A stretch of DNA of 55,301 nt from DAIOFH01 sp036745875 (GCA_036745875.1 DAIOFH010000004.1:1-55301), one strand, 5' to 3'; shown: positions 1-9,684, counted from the first letter of the stretch. Numbers and translations are program-made. Notes: a model not told the origin generated them from the sequence alone.

Positions 1-350
1 CACATTGAGAACCCGCGTACTACCGTACGCTTATTCTGAATTCGCAGTGTTTCTCGGTAAAAGTGAGCGGAGCGAACGAATTAATTACTGTGAGGATTTT
101 CCAAAACTCTTCACTCTTCGTTTTTATTTCTTAACGAATGAGAAGATAAAGGGTTATCTATGCCGTGAGCTTAATTAAGCGCTATTCCTATATACCAGGA
201 CAATTGCACCTTTACATATTGACGCGGTGGCGATGGTGGGTAAAGTAAGGTCAGTTTCGTCGAAATTATTAATTTGCGACCTAAACCGGAACCCTCTTTC
301 CGTCATGGGAGAGGGCTTTACTGTGAACTTTGCCGATAAAGGCCTAATAT
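1..350. other. Gene-free left edge
   Basis: I see no convincing coding frame or RNA gene here. The short frames present have no family signature. The stretch holds the leader of the transporter gene that follows, including an AAAGG-like ribosome binding site shortly before position 351. Confidence 0.5.
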
Positions 351-1265
351 ATGGAAAACGCCACATCCCCTTCCGCCGATCATGGAATGTCCCCGACGCG
401 GAAGGGTTATCTTTTTATTTTCGCGGGCGCCTTTTGCATCAGCTTTGCCGCCTTCTTCGTCAGAGGCGCTTCCATTGATTCGAGCGCGGTGGCCTTTTAC
501 CGCCTTTTCTTTGGGATGATCGCGCTGTTCGCATTGGCTGTGGCGCAGCGGGCCAGGCTGAGGCCGTCAAGGCCGGTGTTGCTGCTCCTCGCCATGGCCG
601 GGCTATTCTTCGCCGGCGACCTGGTTCTCTGGCACAAGTCGATTCTCCTCATAGGACCCGGCATTGCGACGATTGTGGCGAATTTCGAAGTGATATTCCT
701 GGCGATATACGGAGTGGTGTTCCTGCGCGAAAAAATGAGCATCCCGCAAAAACTTTCCATTCCTCTTGCGCTTCTCGGACTCGCCATGCTGCTTGGCCTG
801 CATGAAAGCGTAATCCCGGACGGCATTATTCTTGGCACCGGCATTGCGATCATGTCCGCAGTATTCTATGCGGCATACATCCTGACCTTGCGGCGCTCGC
901 AAATGGTCGAATCAAAAATATCCCCTGTCGCCAGCATCGCCTGGGTATCGTTTATCGCCTGCATCCTGGTCGGCGGCTTTTGCCTCGCCAACAACGTATC
1001 CCTGGCCATCCCCGACGCAAAAACGCTGGGTATCCTGGCGGCCCTGGGAGTTTTCTGCCAATCGCTCGGCTGGGTCCTCTTGTCGCGCGGCCTGCCGCTC
1101 CTGCCGCCGTTCAGGGCGGGGCTTATTATGCTGACGCAACCGGCCCTGGCCTTTGTCTGGGACATTATTTTCGTGGGGGCAACGGTCGGCATGATCAACG
1201 TCCTTGGCGCAATAGTGGCGATAGCGGCGATAGGGATGGGGATCTACACCAAAACGGACGAGTGA
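351..1265 (+). CDS. DMT-superfamily (EamA) transporter
   Basis: A 304-residue, very hydrophobic protein of the drug/metabolite transporter superfamily with two EamA repeats. About ten membrane helices can be traced, from roughly residue 19 to the C-terminus. The first repeat contains the typical SSAVAFYRLFFGM stretch near residue 44, and the second begins near residue 150. The length is normal for the family. The substrate cannot be read from the sequence; relatives export amino acids, metabolites or drugs across the inner membrane. The first ATG is used because the N-terminal helix follows at the expected distance. It stands alone, about 110 bases ahead of the thioredoxin gene. Confidence 0.85.
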   Translation: MENATSPSADHGMSPTRKGYLFIFAGAFCISFAAFFVRGASIDSSAVAFYRLFFGMIALFALAVAQRARLRPSRPVLLLLAMAGLFFAGDLVLWHKSILLIGPGIATIVANFEVIFLAIYGVVFLREKMSIPQKLSIPLALLGLAMLLGLHESVIPDGIILGTGIAIMSAVFYAAYILTLRRSQMVESKISPVASIAWVSFIACILVGGFCLANNVSLAIPDAKTLGILAALGVFCQSLGWVLLSRGLPLLPPFRAGLIMLTQPALAFVWDIIFVGATVGMINVLGAIVAIAAIGMGIYTKTDE

Positions 1266-1375
1266 CTTCGGCAAATGCGGGAAAAGGCTTTTCTCATGTT
1301 TTCCCATGCAATGACCATTGTTTTTGCATATACTTATCGTCAAAGCGGAGTTTGTCAGGATCGAAAGGGCGCGGC

Positions 1376-1813
1376 ATGCGGGAATCCGACGGCAAAAACA
1401 GGTCGAAACTGCTGGTTTTGGTTTGTCTTCTTCTGGTGATAGCGGTTGTCCTCGGGGTCTATTACACCTATTCAGGCTCGGCGCAACCGGATAAATCCGA
1501 CGGCGCGGTAATTCTCACCAACGCCAATTTCGAGTCCAGCGTCAAATCCGGCGTGTATCTGGTCGATTTTTGGGCCGACTGGTGCGGCCCATGCAAAATG
1601 CAGGAGCCGATCATCAACGAGATCGCCAATGATTTCTCCGGCAAGGTGACGGTCGCCAAGGTGGATATTGACGCAAACGCGGAACTTTTACAGCTTTATT
1701 CGATCAGCGCCATCCCCACGATCATCATTTTCAAGGATGGCGAAGTAAACAAGCGTCTGGTGGGAGTGCAAAACAGAGAAACGCTCAAGGCGGCACTGGA
1801 TGCGGCCTTATAA
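1376..1813 (+). CDS. Membrane-anchored thioredoxin
   Basis: A 145-residue protein with an N-terminal membrane segment or uncleaved signal (about residues 11-29, LLVLVCLLLVIAVVLGVYY) followed by a full thioredoxin fold. The active site is WCGPC, near residue 66, in the context VDFWADWCGPCKM. The cis-proline loop SAIPTIIIF is present. The domain should therefore face the periplasm and carry out disulfide exchange, although the CGPC motif is that of cytoplasmic thioredoxins. The ATG at 1376 is chosen because an AAAGGG site precedes it. An upstream extension of the frame overlaps the transporter gene and has no family signature. It is followed closely by the LuxR-type gene. Confidence 0.85.
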   Translation: MRESDGKNRSKLLVLVCLLLVIAVVLGVYYTYSGSAQPDKSDGAVILTNANFESSVKSGVYLVDFWADWCGPCKMQEPIINEIANDFSGKVTVAKVDIDANAELLQLYSISAIPTIIIFKDGEVNKRLVGVQNRETLKAALDAAL

Positions 1814-1819
1814 TCACGG

Positions 1820-3391
1820 ATGAGGCAACAAGGCACTGTTTATTCAATGACCCTTTCGCAAAACGGTACTTTTTCAACCTCTCAAGAGCATACGGACCCG
1901 GCTGTTCTGCCGGACACGGAACCACAGACCCATCGACCGCGTCTCGCCAGCCTGAGAGCCGCCCTCCCCATTATCCTCTATGCCATTGTCCTTTACAGCG
2001 TGCGGGTGTCGTTTGCACTGAGGCCCGGGCGTGATGAGCGGCTTTTGCCGCTGATGTTTTTGCTGTTCATTTCCACGGCAGTCGGCGGCTGGGCGCTCCA
2101 ATGGCTGGCGCAAATGACCGCATCCGGATGGCGGAGCTTTCCCAGGGGCATTTTCAAAATGCTTCCACTGGCGGCGGTATTGCTGATCCTCCCCCTTTGC
2201 TCCGCCTTCGGATACAGGGTTTGGCTGACCTGCGAACCGTTGCGCTATCTGTCCGCTATAGGCTACGGCCTTATGCTGCCGACCGTCAATTACGTACTGT
2301 TCACCCGGGTGTCGCCGCACCGCCGGGGCTTGTGGTTCGGCCTGATCACCTCAATAGGCTTGTTGACATGGTGGGTCCTGATCCGCGTCTCCGCCAACTG
2401 GGACGGCCAGGCATGGCGGGGGTTCACGTCCGGCCTGCTGCTCGTGTTTGTGGTCCACACCACTTTCGTCCTTCTGTTGGCCTGGTCCTTGTGGCGCATC
2501 CTGATGGCTCGGCCAGGCGCGGCTGAGCCTGCCTATCCCGTCTACTTCGGAGCCGTGGACGAAAAGACGCGAACCCGGAACATCTCGTTGCTTCTCAGCG
2601 CCGGGTTGGTGCTGTGCCTTATGAACGGATTTCTCGAGGCGAAGCTTTTCCCCGTTCTCCTCATCGCGCCCAAACCGATCTGGCCCTGGCTTATGGTGCT
2701 GCTGGTGATACTCTCCCCCCTGTTCGGGATCCTTTTGGACCGGAACCCCGATCATGCGCTGCCGGCGATCCTCAAGAAATGGGCCTGGTTTTTTATCCTT
2801 GCCCCGGCTCTTATCGTCATGGGCGAGGATACCGTCCTCTATCGGCCGCTCCATGTCATATGCACCGTTGGGCAAGTGGTGCTTCTTGTCGTGCTCACCA
2901 CCGCGCTGGCGGGATATGCCAAAAACGGCTGGAGCGCCGCAGCCCTCACCGGTTTGCTGTTCAGCTTTCGGATACTCGCGCTATTTTGGGCGGAGTTGCT
3001 CGGGCGACTGCCGGAATTCACCGCCGGCGCATCGATCCTTTGCGCCACCCTCCTGGCCTTCATCTATTATCACCTCGTCACCAATGTTAAAACAGGGCCT
3101 CTCGCAGTAAGCGCCGAGGTTCCGGTTCCGGAAAGCAGGGAAGCGACCGATCCCGTTGACGGCGGCAAGAACCTGCGTAAAGATGCGATCGAACGCTTTA
3201 TATCCGAACGCCCGCTCACCCCGAGGGAGCATGAGGTCGGCATCATGATAATGAACGGCGCGACCTCACGCGAAATAGCGATGCAACTGGGCATTTCGGA
3301 ATATACCGTCAATTCCCATGTCAAAAACCTCCTGGACAAGTTCGGCGTCTCCAGTCGGCGGGCGCTGTTCGGAATGTTCACCAAATCCTGA
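1820..3391 (+). CDS. Membrane-embedded LuxR-type transcription regulator
   Basis: A 523-residue protein. After a hydrophilic N-terminus, about residues 45-430 form a polytopic membrane region of around twelve helices, resembling a degenerate MFS fold. The last 60 residues (about 465-520) are a LuxR/GerE helix-turn-helix with PLTPREHEV and SREIAMQLGISEYTVNSHVK. Proteins of this design are thought to sense a ligand or membrane state and bind DNA from the membrane. No target is evident; the neighbouring thioredoxin and decayed adenylation gene are candidates. The start is uncertain: an ATG at 1847 is an alternative that shortens the protein by nine residues. Confidence 0.75.
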   Translation: MRQQGTVYSMTLSQNGTFSTSQEHTDPAVLPDTEPQTHRPRLASLRAALPIILYAIVLYSVRVSFALRPGRDERLLPLMFLLFISTAVGGWALQWLAQMTASGWRSFPRGIFKMLPLAAVLLILPLCSAFGYRVWLTCEPLRYLSAIGYGLMLPTVNYVLFTRVSPHRRGLWFGLITSIGLLTWWVLIRVSANWDGQAWRGFTSGLLLVFVVHTTFVLLLAWSLWRILMARPGAAEPAYPVYFGAVDEKTRTRNISLLLSAGLVLCLMNGFLEAKLFPVLLIAPKPIWPWLMVLLVILSPLFGILLDRNPDHALPAILKKWAWFFILAPALIVMGEDTVLYRPLHVICTVGQVVLLVVLTTALAGYAKNGWSAAALTGLLFSFRILALFWAELLGRLPEFTAGASILCATLLAFIYYHLVTNVKTGPLAVSAEVPVPESREATDPVDGGKNLRKDAIERFISERPLTPREHEVGIMIMNGATSREIAMQLGISEYTVNSHVKNLLDKFGVSSRRALFGMFTKS

Positions 3392-3593
3392 TCGTTTTTC
3401 CACTCTCCACAAGCCTGTCGGAAGTCTTGTCTGTAACTTTGCAGAACCCCGGTCTTAACAAAAATTACGCTTGGACGGCGGTATTATCGAGAAACAATCG
3501 AAATCTCCCGTATGTTTCTTCGTAAAAATCATGTATAGTATATCCTACCACGCCTCCATCATAGTACAAAACCTGTTCAGAAAGGCTTTGACC

Positions 3594-4425
3594 ATGCTGA
3601 CAAGTAAACAGCGGGAAACACTACTTGCCTTTTGCGGCGACCCCCTGAACTTTGACCTGTATAGGGATGAGCTTTTACACGAAATATTCGAAAACACCGC
3701 CGACAAATTCCCCAATAAAAACGCGATCGAAACTTCCTCCATGGCATTGACGTTCCGCCAGCTCGACGAACGCGCCAACCGCTTTGCCAGGCACCTGCGC
3801 GGCCTCGGCATCGGTGTGGAGGACAAGGTTGCCTTTCAGCTGCCTCGGACGGAGTTTGTCTATGTCGCCATGCTCGGCATCCTCAAGGCGGGCGCTGCCT
3901 ATGTGCCGCTCGATCCCAGCTATCCCCCCGACCGGGTGGGATTTATTCTGGAAGACTGCGCGGCGAAATTATTCATCACCTCGGAGGAAATTTACGGGCC
4001 GATGCGATCCGAACTGGAAAAGCTGCCTGTTCCCGTGTTGCCGGTAACGCCCGCGACCGACTTCAGCCAGTCCAGTTCCAGGCTGACGCGCAAGGAAACG
4101 GCGACCTGCCGGGAACCCCTGGCTTATATCATTTACACCTCGGGCACGACCGGCCGCCCGAAAGGCTGCCTTCTCGAACACAGGCATATCTGTAACGAAA
4201 TCCGCAGCGCCGCCCTTGTCTACGGCGTTGTCCATACGGACCGCGTATTCCAGGGCTTTTCCGTGGCATTCGACGCCTCGCTTGAAGAAATCTGGATGGC
4301 GTTTTTCAATGGCTGCACGCTGGTTGTCGGGACGAAGGAGGTCATGCAGTCTGGTTCGCGCCTGGCGGATGTCTTGACCGGGTCCCGCGTCACCGTCCTT
4401 TCCTGCGTGCCGACGCTTCTTTCCA
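3594..4425 (+). pseudogene. Truncated NRPS-type adenylation domain (AMP-binding)
   Basis: The frame starting at ATG 3594, with AAAGG 8 bases upstream, encodes the N-terminal part of an amino-acid-activating adenylation domain. Core motifs are visible in order: LKAGAAYVPLDPSYP, then IIYTSGTTGRPKG (the phosphate-binding loop), then FDASLEEIWMAF. Homology stops after VPTLLS, before motif A5 and the C-terminal subdomain. From about 4425 the same frame reads as nonsense to a stop at 4583, while the next frame becomes a sigma-54 activator. A functional A domain needs about 500 residues; only about 277 remain. I read this as a deletion junction that destroyed the 3' part of the gene. No condensation or carrier domain is nearby. 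Confidence 0.75.
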
Positions 4426-5994
4426 GGTCGAAAAGTCAGCAGTTCCGCAGCCCCGATCCACCACAATGGCAAGATTATCGGTTCTCTTGGCATGGTCTGG
4501 CCGACGGACGCCCCTCACAGACACACATTTGGTATGATCGTGGCCGCCGCCGACGGTATAGAAAAAGAATTCCAATTGCGTAAGGCATATGATGAAATAC
4601 AGCGCACCAACTCGCAATTGACAAGTATCCTACAGTCCATCGCTTCCGGCATCATCATGATCGACAATGCCGGCAATGTCATTCAGCACAATACGCACGT
4701 CTGTAAAATATTGAATCTCCCGACGGGAGCTTTGCCAGGGAAGAAGCTGTCGGATTGTCTGCGCATCGATGGACTTGAAACGCCCTTGCCCCGCATTGAC
4801 GGGAATTTCCAAAGCAGGGAAGTGAATGTCAACCTCGAGAACTCGCGTTCCATCACCCTGCTCTTGACCACCCGCGCCATCAACAACGCAAGAGGGATCC
4901 GTACAGGCACTGTCCTTACCTTCGACGTTCCCAAGCATGTAAACCGTCTAGTTAACCAGAGGAGCGGCTTTGCTGCGCGGTATACCTTTGACTCGATCAT
5001 CGGTGAAAGCATCAAGACGCTTCAGGCCAAGGAAATGGGTATGGTGGCTTCCCGACGGGATTCCACCGTGCTTATTCTAGGGGAAAGCGGAACCGGCAAG
5101 GAGCTGTATGCGCAGGCAATCCACAATGCCAGCGAGCGGGCAGCATATCCTTTTATCGCCATCAATTGCGGTTCGCTCCCCTCGGAGCTGGTCTAAAGCG
5201 AATTGTTTGGCTATGTCGGCGGCGCATTCACGGGTGCGACAAAGGAAGGACAGCCCGGCAAGTTTGAACTGGCGGACAAGGGAACAGTCTTTCTTGACGA
5301 GATAGGGGATATGCCGCTTAGCCTGCAGACATCCCTGTTGCGGGTCCTGCAATCAAGAGAGATTACCCGAATCGGCGGCAAGAAAACGATCCCGGTTGAT
5401 GTACGGATTATAGCGGCGACCAATCGTGACCTTGAGGTTAAAATACGCAATAATACCTTCCGCAGCGACCTGTATTATCGCTTGAATGTCTTCCCCATCA
5501 CTCTGCCGCCTCTCAGGGAGCGGCGCGAAGACATACGCATCCTGGTCGATCATTATATCAAGACGTACAAGGTAGACGGCATCGCAGTTGATTATGTCGA
5601 GGATGATGCATTGAAAATGCTTGAACAATACGATTGGCCCGGCAATGTGAGGGAGCTGCAAAACGTCATCGAAAGGGCCACCAACCTTGCACAGCGCAAT
5701 TGCATTACCATCGAACAGTTGCCTGTCGAACTTATGTCGACAAAAATTCTGCCCGGCCCGTCGTACAGTGAAAAGGAGATCCGAGCTACCTTCGCGGCAA
5801 GCGTGCAACCATATCGAGGATATATGCGGCAGGTCAAGGAGACGGAAAAGAAAATGCTGGCGACCGCCCTGGCCAGAACGAACGGCAATATATCCAAGGC
5901 GGCTCAGTTACTTGGCATCAGCCGGCAGGGGGTATACTATAAAATAAAAGAATATGCCCTTGATGTATCATCGTTTCGTTTGCTATTCCAATAA
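4426..5994 (+). pseudogene. Broken sigma-54 activator, AcoR/DhaR type
   Basis: Frame 1 begins, without a start codon of its own, in the tail of a GAF-like domain (APIHHNGKIIGSLGMVW at about 4450). It continues through a PAS domain (about 4600-4920) into an AAA+ sigma-54 interaction domain with Walker A GESGTGKE. At 5194 a TAA interrupts the frame exactly where the family has Glu in the conserved (E)SELFGY motif, so one G-to-T change explains it. The same frame then resumes with SELFGYVGGAFTGA, Walker B VFLDEIGD and a C-terminal Fis-type helix-turn-helix (GNISKAAQLLGISRQGVYY). The layout matches activators of acetoin or glycerol catabolism. Lost N-terminus plus internal stop argue for a dead gene. 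A re-start after 5203 would lack Walker A. Confidence 0.8.
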
Positions 5995-6116
5995 GAGCCA
6001 TTTATGAAAGTGGATCGATCAGCAAAAGACCTGCAGCCGGCAGTTGCGGATCTGTGCGCTCCGTACCACCTTCGGGATAATGCCGAGTCAGACGGGCACG
6101 GAAGGCATGAATAACG

Positions 6117-6168
6117 AAAAAAGCCCGGTAAACGGCGGATTTTCAAGCTTTCCGCACATTTCCGGGCC
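6117..6168 (-). terminator. Rho-independent terminator of tRNA-His
   Basis: Read on the minus strand, GCCCGG pairs with CCGGGC around an inner, partly paired region. A run of six T follows. It lies directly downstream of the tRNA. Confidence 0.7.
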
Positions 6169-6178
6169 TTGTGTATGT

Positions 6179-6256
6179 TGGGGCGAAAAAGGGGATTCGA
6201 ACCCCCGACCTTCTGAGCCACAGTCAGACGCTCTAACCAGCTGAGCTATTTCCGCC
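6179..6256 (-). tRNA. tRNA-His (anticodon GTG)
   Basis: The minus strand folds into a full cloverleaf. The anticodon loop is CTGTGGC on a TCTGA/TCAGA stem, giving anticodon GTG (His). The D arm is GCTC/GAGC and the T loop is TTCGAAT. The acceptor stem needs the extra 5' G (position -1, base 6256) opposite C73, the identity element of tRNA-His, which confirms the assignment. The 3' CCA is encoded (complement of 6179-6181). Confidence 0.95.
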
Positions 6257-6298
6257 ATGATAACGCGCCACCGAATTGTCGGCGCGTTAAGGCATAAA

Positions 6299-6326
6299 AG
6301 TATATACGCTTAATTAAGCTTTGCAA
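6299..6326 (-). promoter_or_regulatory. Sigma-70-like promoter of tRNA-His
   Basis: On the minus strand TTGCAA (6326-6321), a 16-base spacer and TATACT (6304-6299) make a good -35/-10 pair about 43 bases ahead of the tRNA. An inverted repeat AACGCGCC/GGCGCGTT lies between promoter and tRNA and could be a leader hairpin. Confidence 0.55.
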
Positions 6327-6365
6327 GCATTTTTAGCAAGAATTTATCAGCAGCCGCTTCTGTAC

Positions 6366-7853
6366 TCAGTCAATACCTTCGTACACCCTGAGGGCATTGA
6401 TCAATTTCACGTATTTGGCGTATTTGTCCTGGTAGGCCTGGTAAATCCCCTTGTCCGGTTCGACCGTCCGCACAGGCAGATTGAAGGCGCTGATGGCGCT
6501 CCTGAAATCGGCGAAAGTGCCTGTCCCCACCGAAGCGGCCATGGCGGAGCCGACGCAGCCCGTTTCCTCGATTTCCGGAATCTCGACAGGCAGGCCCGAA
6601 ATATCCGCCATCATCTGCATCCAGACCTTCGACTTCACCGGGCCGCCGGTAAGCCTGAGCGCTTCGGTCTTCGGGAAATACTTCAGCATCGGGATCAGGT
6701 GCATGTAGTGGCAGAACACCACGCCTTCGTAAATCGCCTGTTCTATATGACGGCGTTCGTGCAGGGCCTGCAGGCCGTATAGGCCGCCCTTCATCCCCAA
6801 CCCGGCGTTGGTGCCGTAGAGGAAGGGAAGGAAGAGGACGTCCGTCGACGCCTTCGCCACCGACGCCACTTCGGCTTCCACCCTGGCGAGGTCGAACTTG
6901 CCGTCCTGCGACAGGTACGGCGCGAACCAGTCGAGGTTCCCTGCCGAGGTCGGGCTGCCTTCGTGGGTCTGGTAATAGCCCTTCTCCGCGTGGACGCCGT
7001 AGGTGCGCGGGTATTCGCTGCCGTCGCCGAGTTCCTTGGTTATGCCCGTCGTGATGGACCAGGTGCCCATGACCGCGTTCAGGCGTCGGTCGTCGACAAT
7101 GCCGGCGCAGAGCGCCGTCGACATGACGTCGAAAAGCCCGCCCGCGACCTGGACGCCTTCCGGCAGGCCGGTGGCGGCGGCCGTTTCCTTGTTGATGCCG
7201 CCGACGACTTCCGCCGCGCCGACCGTCGGGGGCAGCCATTCCAGCGCTTCCGGGATGCCGAGCATGTCGGCGAGCCGCTGGTCGTAGCGGGCTTCCTTCA
7301 TGTTGTACAGGTCGGATTCGGAGATATTGGTGATTTCGCAGCCGAGGTGGCCGGTCATGCGGAAGCGGAGGTAATCGTGGGACATCATGAAATAACCGAT
7401 GCGTTTGTAGACATCGGGTTCGTTGTCCTTGAGCCAGCGCAGGATCGACACCGGGTGGCCGGTCCAGATGGTGTGGAGGGACAGGGGGTAGACGTCCTTG
7501 TGGACTCCGTCCCTCTCCCAGGCGCGGACGACGTCGAGGGAGCGCTGGTCGGAGGAAAGGACGCCGGGGTAAATCGGCTTCTTGTCTTTTCCGATCAGGT
7601 ACAACCCCTTCCCCTGCGCGGAAATTGCCAGGCCCTTGATGTCCCCGGCCGGAACGCCGGACTTGGACAAAACATCCTTGATGACAAGGCAGGCATCCGC
7701 GTACAGCTGGTCCATGTCCCTCTCGGCCCAGCCGGGGTGTCGGCTTTCCACCGTCACGTTGCGGCGGGCGATGGCTTTTTCGTTGCCCTCGGCATCATAC
7801 ACGCCAGCCTTGATAAAGGTCCCGCCACTGTCAACACCAATCCAGTATGCCAT
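6366..7853 (-). CDS. lyxK: FGGY-family sugar kinase, L-xylulose kinase-like
   Basis: A 495-residue kinase of the FGGY family. From memory it matches E. coli L-xylulose kinase LyxK closely over its whole length: the N-terminal phosphate loop WIGVDSGGTFIKAG, PGWAERDMDQL, GISAQGKGLYL-type motif, YPLSLHTIWTGHPVSILRWL, ITNISESDLYNM, and the C-terminal LRLTGGPVKSKVWMQM. Such enzymes phosphorylate a ketopentose (L-xylulose or a related sugar) with ATP in the cytoplasm. The start at 7853 is set by GAGGAG seven bases upstream; an upstream in-frame start has no such site. It follows the alcohol dehydrogenase gene with a 60-base gap, suggesting a short polyol or aldose catabolic unit. Substrate specificity within the family remains unproven. 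Confidence 0.85.
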   Translation of the reverse strand: MAYWIGVDSGGTFIKAGVYDAEGNEKAIARRNVTVESRHPGWAERDMDQLYADACLVIKDVLSKSGVPAGDIKGLAISAQGKGLYLIGKDKKPIYPGVLSSDQRSLDVVRAWERDGVHKDVYPLSLHTIWTGHPVSILRWLKDNEPDVYKRIGYFMMSHDYLRFRMTGHLGCEITNISESDLYNMKEARYDQRLADMLGIPEALEWLPPTVGAAEVVGGINKETAAATGLPEGVQVAGGLFDVMSTALCAGIVDDRRLNAVMGTWSITTGITKELGDGSEYPRTYGVHAEKGYYQTHEGSPTSAGNLDWFAPYLSQDGKFDLARVEAEVASVAKASTDVLFLPFLYGTNAGLGMKGGLYGLQALHERRHIEQAIYEGVVFCHYMHLIPMLKYFPKTEALRLTGGPVKSKVWMQMMADISGLPVEIPEIEETGCVGSAMAASVGTGTFADFRSAISAFNLPVRTVEPDKGIYQAYQDKYAKYVKLINALRVYEGID

Positions 7854-7916
7854 GCCTGCTCTCCTCACGCTATGGGATAACAAATAGTATTTTTCGGTTG
7901 CCTTGCGAAAATCCGG

Positions 7917-9083
7917 TTATTTCTTCCAGCGCAGCTTCAGGATCTTTTCCACCTTGTCGGGGGTTATATCGCGGTGCTCGCCCATCTGTGCTCCGCCGCG
8001 CTCTTCGAGGCGCTTTCTGACAAGCGCCGCCACATTCCTGTCGATTTCCTTGAATTCGTCCAGGTAGGTCTTGACGCCGAGGGAACGGTAGAACTTTTCC
8101 GTCTTTTCGATCGCCATCTTGATCCTGGCGTCGGCGCTGCCGCCGCGGATGCCCCAGACGCGTTCGCCGTACTGGAGCAGCTTCGCCGACTTGGCCTTTT
8201 TGCAGAAGGTCCAGACGCCCGGCTGGATTATCGCCAGGGTGACCGCGTGGTCGATGCCGTAGAGGGCGGTCAGTTCGTGGCCGATGGTGTGGGTGGTCCA
8301 GTCCTGCGGGACGCCGCGCGCGAGGTGGAAGTCGAGGCCCTGGTAGGCGGCATACATCATGGTGGCGCGCAGGTCGTAGTTTTTCGGGTTTTTCAGGAGC
8401 TTCGGGCCGATTTCCACCAGCGTCTGCAGTATGGCCTCGGCCTGCCTGTCCTGCAGCGGGGCGTTGTTTGGATAGGTCAGGTATTGTTCGCAGACGTGGA
8501 TAAAGGTATCGACAATGCCGTTGGCGGTTTGGCGTTTGTCGAGGGTGTAGGTCGTTTCCGGATCGAGGATGGAAAATACCGGGCGGACGAGGTCGCTGGC
8601 GAAGGCCAGTTTTTCGTTGGTGGAATCGCGGGAAATGACCGCGTTCGGGTTGGCTTCGGTGCCGGTCGCGGGCAAGGTGATGACGCAACCGAGGGGAAGC
8701 GCTTCCTTGATCGCCGCGCCCTTGGCAAGGATATCCCACGGATCGCGGCCCTTGTACTTGATGGCGGCGGCGATGAACTTGGAGGCGTCCCCCACGGAAC
8801 CGCCGCCGACTGCGAGCACAAAGGCCACCTTGGCCTTTTTGCCGGCCGCCGCCGCTTGCATGCACGTTTCATAGCGCGGGTTTGCTTCGATCCCGGCGAA
8901 TTCGACGACCTTGCGTTTCCCCAGGGCCTTTTTGACCTGGTTGTAGACGCCGTTCTTTTTTATCGACCCGCCGCCATAGACCATCATGACAGCGCCTGAT
9001 TTGGGAAGCAGGGAATCCAGCTTGGAGATTTGGCCTTTGCCGAAAACGATGCGGGTCGGGTTGTACCAGGTGAAATTAAACAT
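7917..9083 (-). CDS. yqhD: Iron-containing alcohol dehydrogenase, YqhD type
   Basis: A 388-residue protein of the iron-dependent (group III) alcohol dehydrogenase family, closest to the YqhD/butanol dehydrogenase branch. The nucleotide-binding region has YGGGSIKKNGV and LAVGGGSVGDASKFIA. The metal ligands expected from YqhD are all present: Asp and His in VDTFIHVCEQY, His in GHELTALYG, and His in GIDHAVTLAI. The enzyme reduces aldehydes, or oxidises alcohols, with NAD(P)H in the cytoplasm. YqhD itself favours NADPH and is a general aldehyde scavenger. Full length, with AAGG six bases before the ATG. Its position ahead of a ketopentose kinase suggests sugar or sugar-aldehyde metabolism, but detoxification is equally possible. 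Confidence 0.88.
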   Translation of the reverse strand: MFNFTWYNPTRIVFGKGQISKLDSLLPKSGAVMMVYGGGSIKKNGVYNQVKKALGKRKVVEFAGIEANPRYETCMQAAAAGKKAKVAFVLAVGGGSVGDASKFIAAAIKYKGRDPWDILAKGAAIKEALPLGCVITLPATGTEANPNAVISRDSTNEKLAFASDLVRPVFSILDPETTYTLDKRQTANGIVDTFIHVCEQYLTYPNNAPLQDRQAEAILQTLVEIGPKLLKNPKNYDLRATMMYAAYQGLDFHLARGVPQDWTTHTIGHELTALYGIDHAVTLAIIQPGVWTFCKKAKSAKLLQYGERVWGIRGGSADARIKMAIEKTEKFYRSLGVKTYLDEFKEIDRNVAALVRKRLEERGGAQMGEHRDITPDKVEKILKLRWKK

Positions 9084-9124
9084 GAGGCGCCTTTCAAGGA
9101 CCGGGGGAAAATGAAATCGGTTAT

Positions 9125-9424
9125 TCAGTTCTGCGTCGGCTGCTCGGGCCCGCCTTTTTCCGCACCGACGACGGAGACGTATTCGAGGCGGAGGTCGCGC
9201 AACACGTTTGAGAGATATTCGGCTTCCTGCGGGGTAAGGTTGCCCTTGGTCTTGGCTTCCAGTATTGCCAGGATGTCAATGGAATACTTGGCGTTCGGGA
9301 TGTCTATCGCCGTTTTTTGATCCAGCGGGTTGGACATCTTCCCAAGATGGATTAAAGTCTGTACCGCCAAGCCGCTTATGAATTGCAGAAATGTCGCTTG
9401 GAGCGGCTTTTTATCCTCTTCCAT
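9125..9424 (-). CDS. DUF1844 family protein
   Basis: A 99-residue protein of the DUF1844 family: the core contains ATFLQFISGLAVQTLIHLGK, followed by DIPNAKYSIDILAILEAKTKGNL and the helix PQEAEYLSNVLRDLRLEYV. The ATG has a strong AAAGGAGG site eight bases upstream. The family is widespread in diverse bacteria and has no assigned biochemical role. It is about 40 bases ahead of the YqhD gene and may be co-transcribed with it. Confidence 0.8.
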   Translation of the reverse strand: MEEDKKPLQATFLQFISGLAVQTLIHLGKMSNPLDQKTAIDIPNAKYSIDILAILEAKTKGNLTPQEAEYLSNVLRDLRLEYVSVVGAEKGGPEQPTQN

Positions 9425-9684
9425 CCTCTATTCCTCCTTTGTAAACGTTTTAGTCATAGACGGTTCTACTGCGCGTGACCGTATTTTATCCATAAATCAA
9501 CAAAATCAAACAAATATAGCGTCGGGGCTGTGAAAATAACCAAAAAATGCGTAATAATGCCAATGCACGGCGTCATGGCATGACGCCAAGTCACTCCATG
9601 CATCATGTTGTGTATTTATGGGATAACGGAAATGTTGTCAAGAGGCAAGCGCTTCCTGGCGCGGGAAAGAAGCGCAGAGGCGGT

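Noticed and set aside
5194..5196. Recoded stop (read-through) in the sigma-54 activator
   Set aside because: TAA is not the selenocysteine codon, no recoding hairpin is visible, and the gene has also lost its N-terminus; a pseudogene is simpler.
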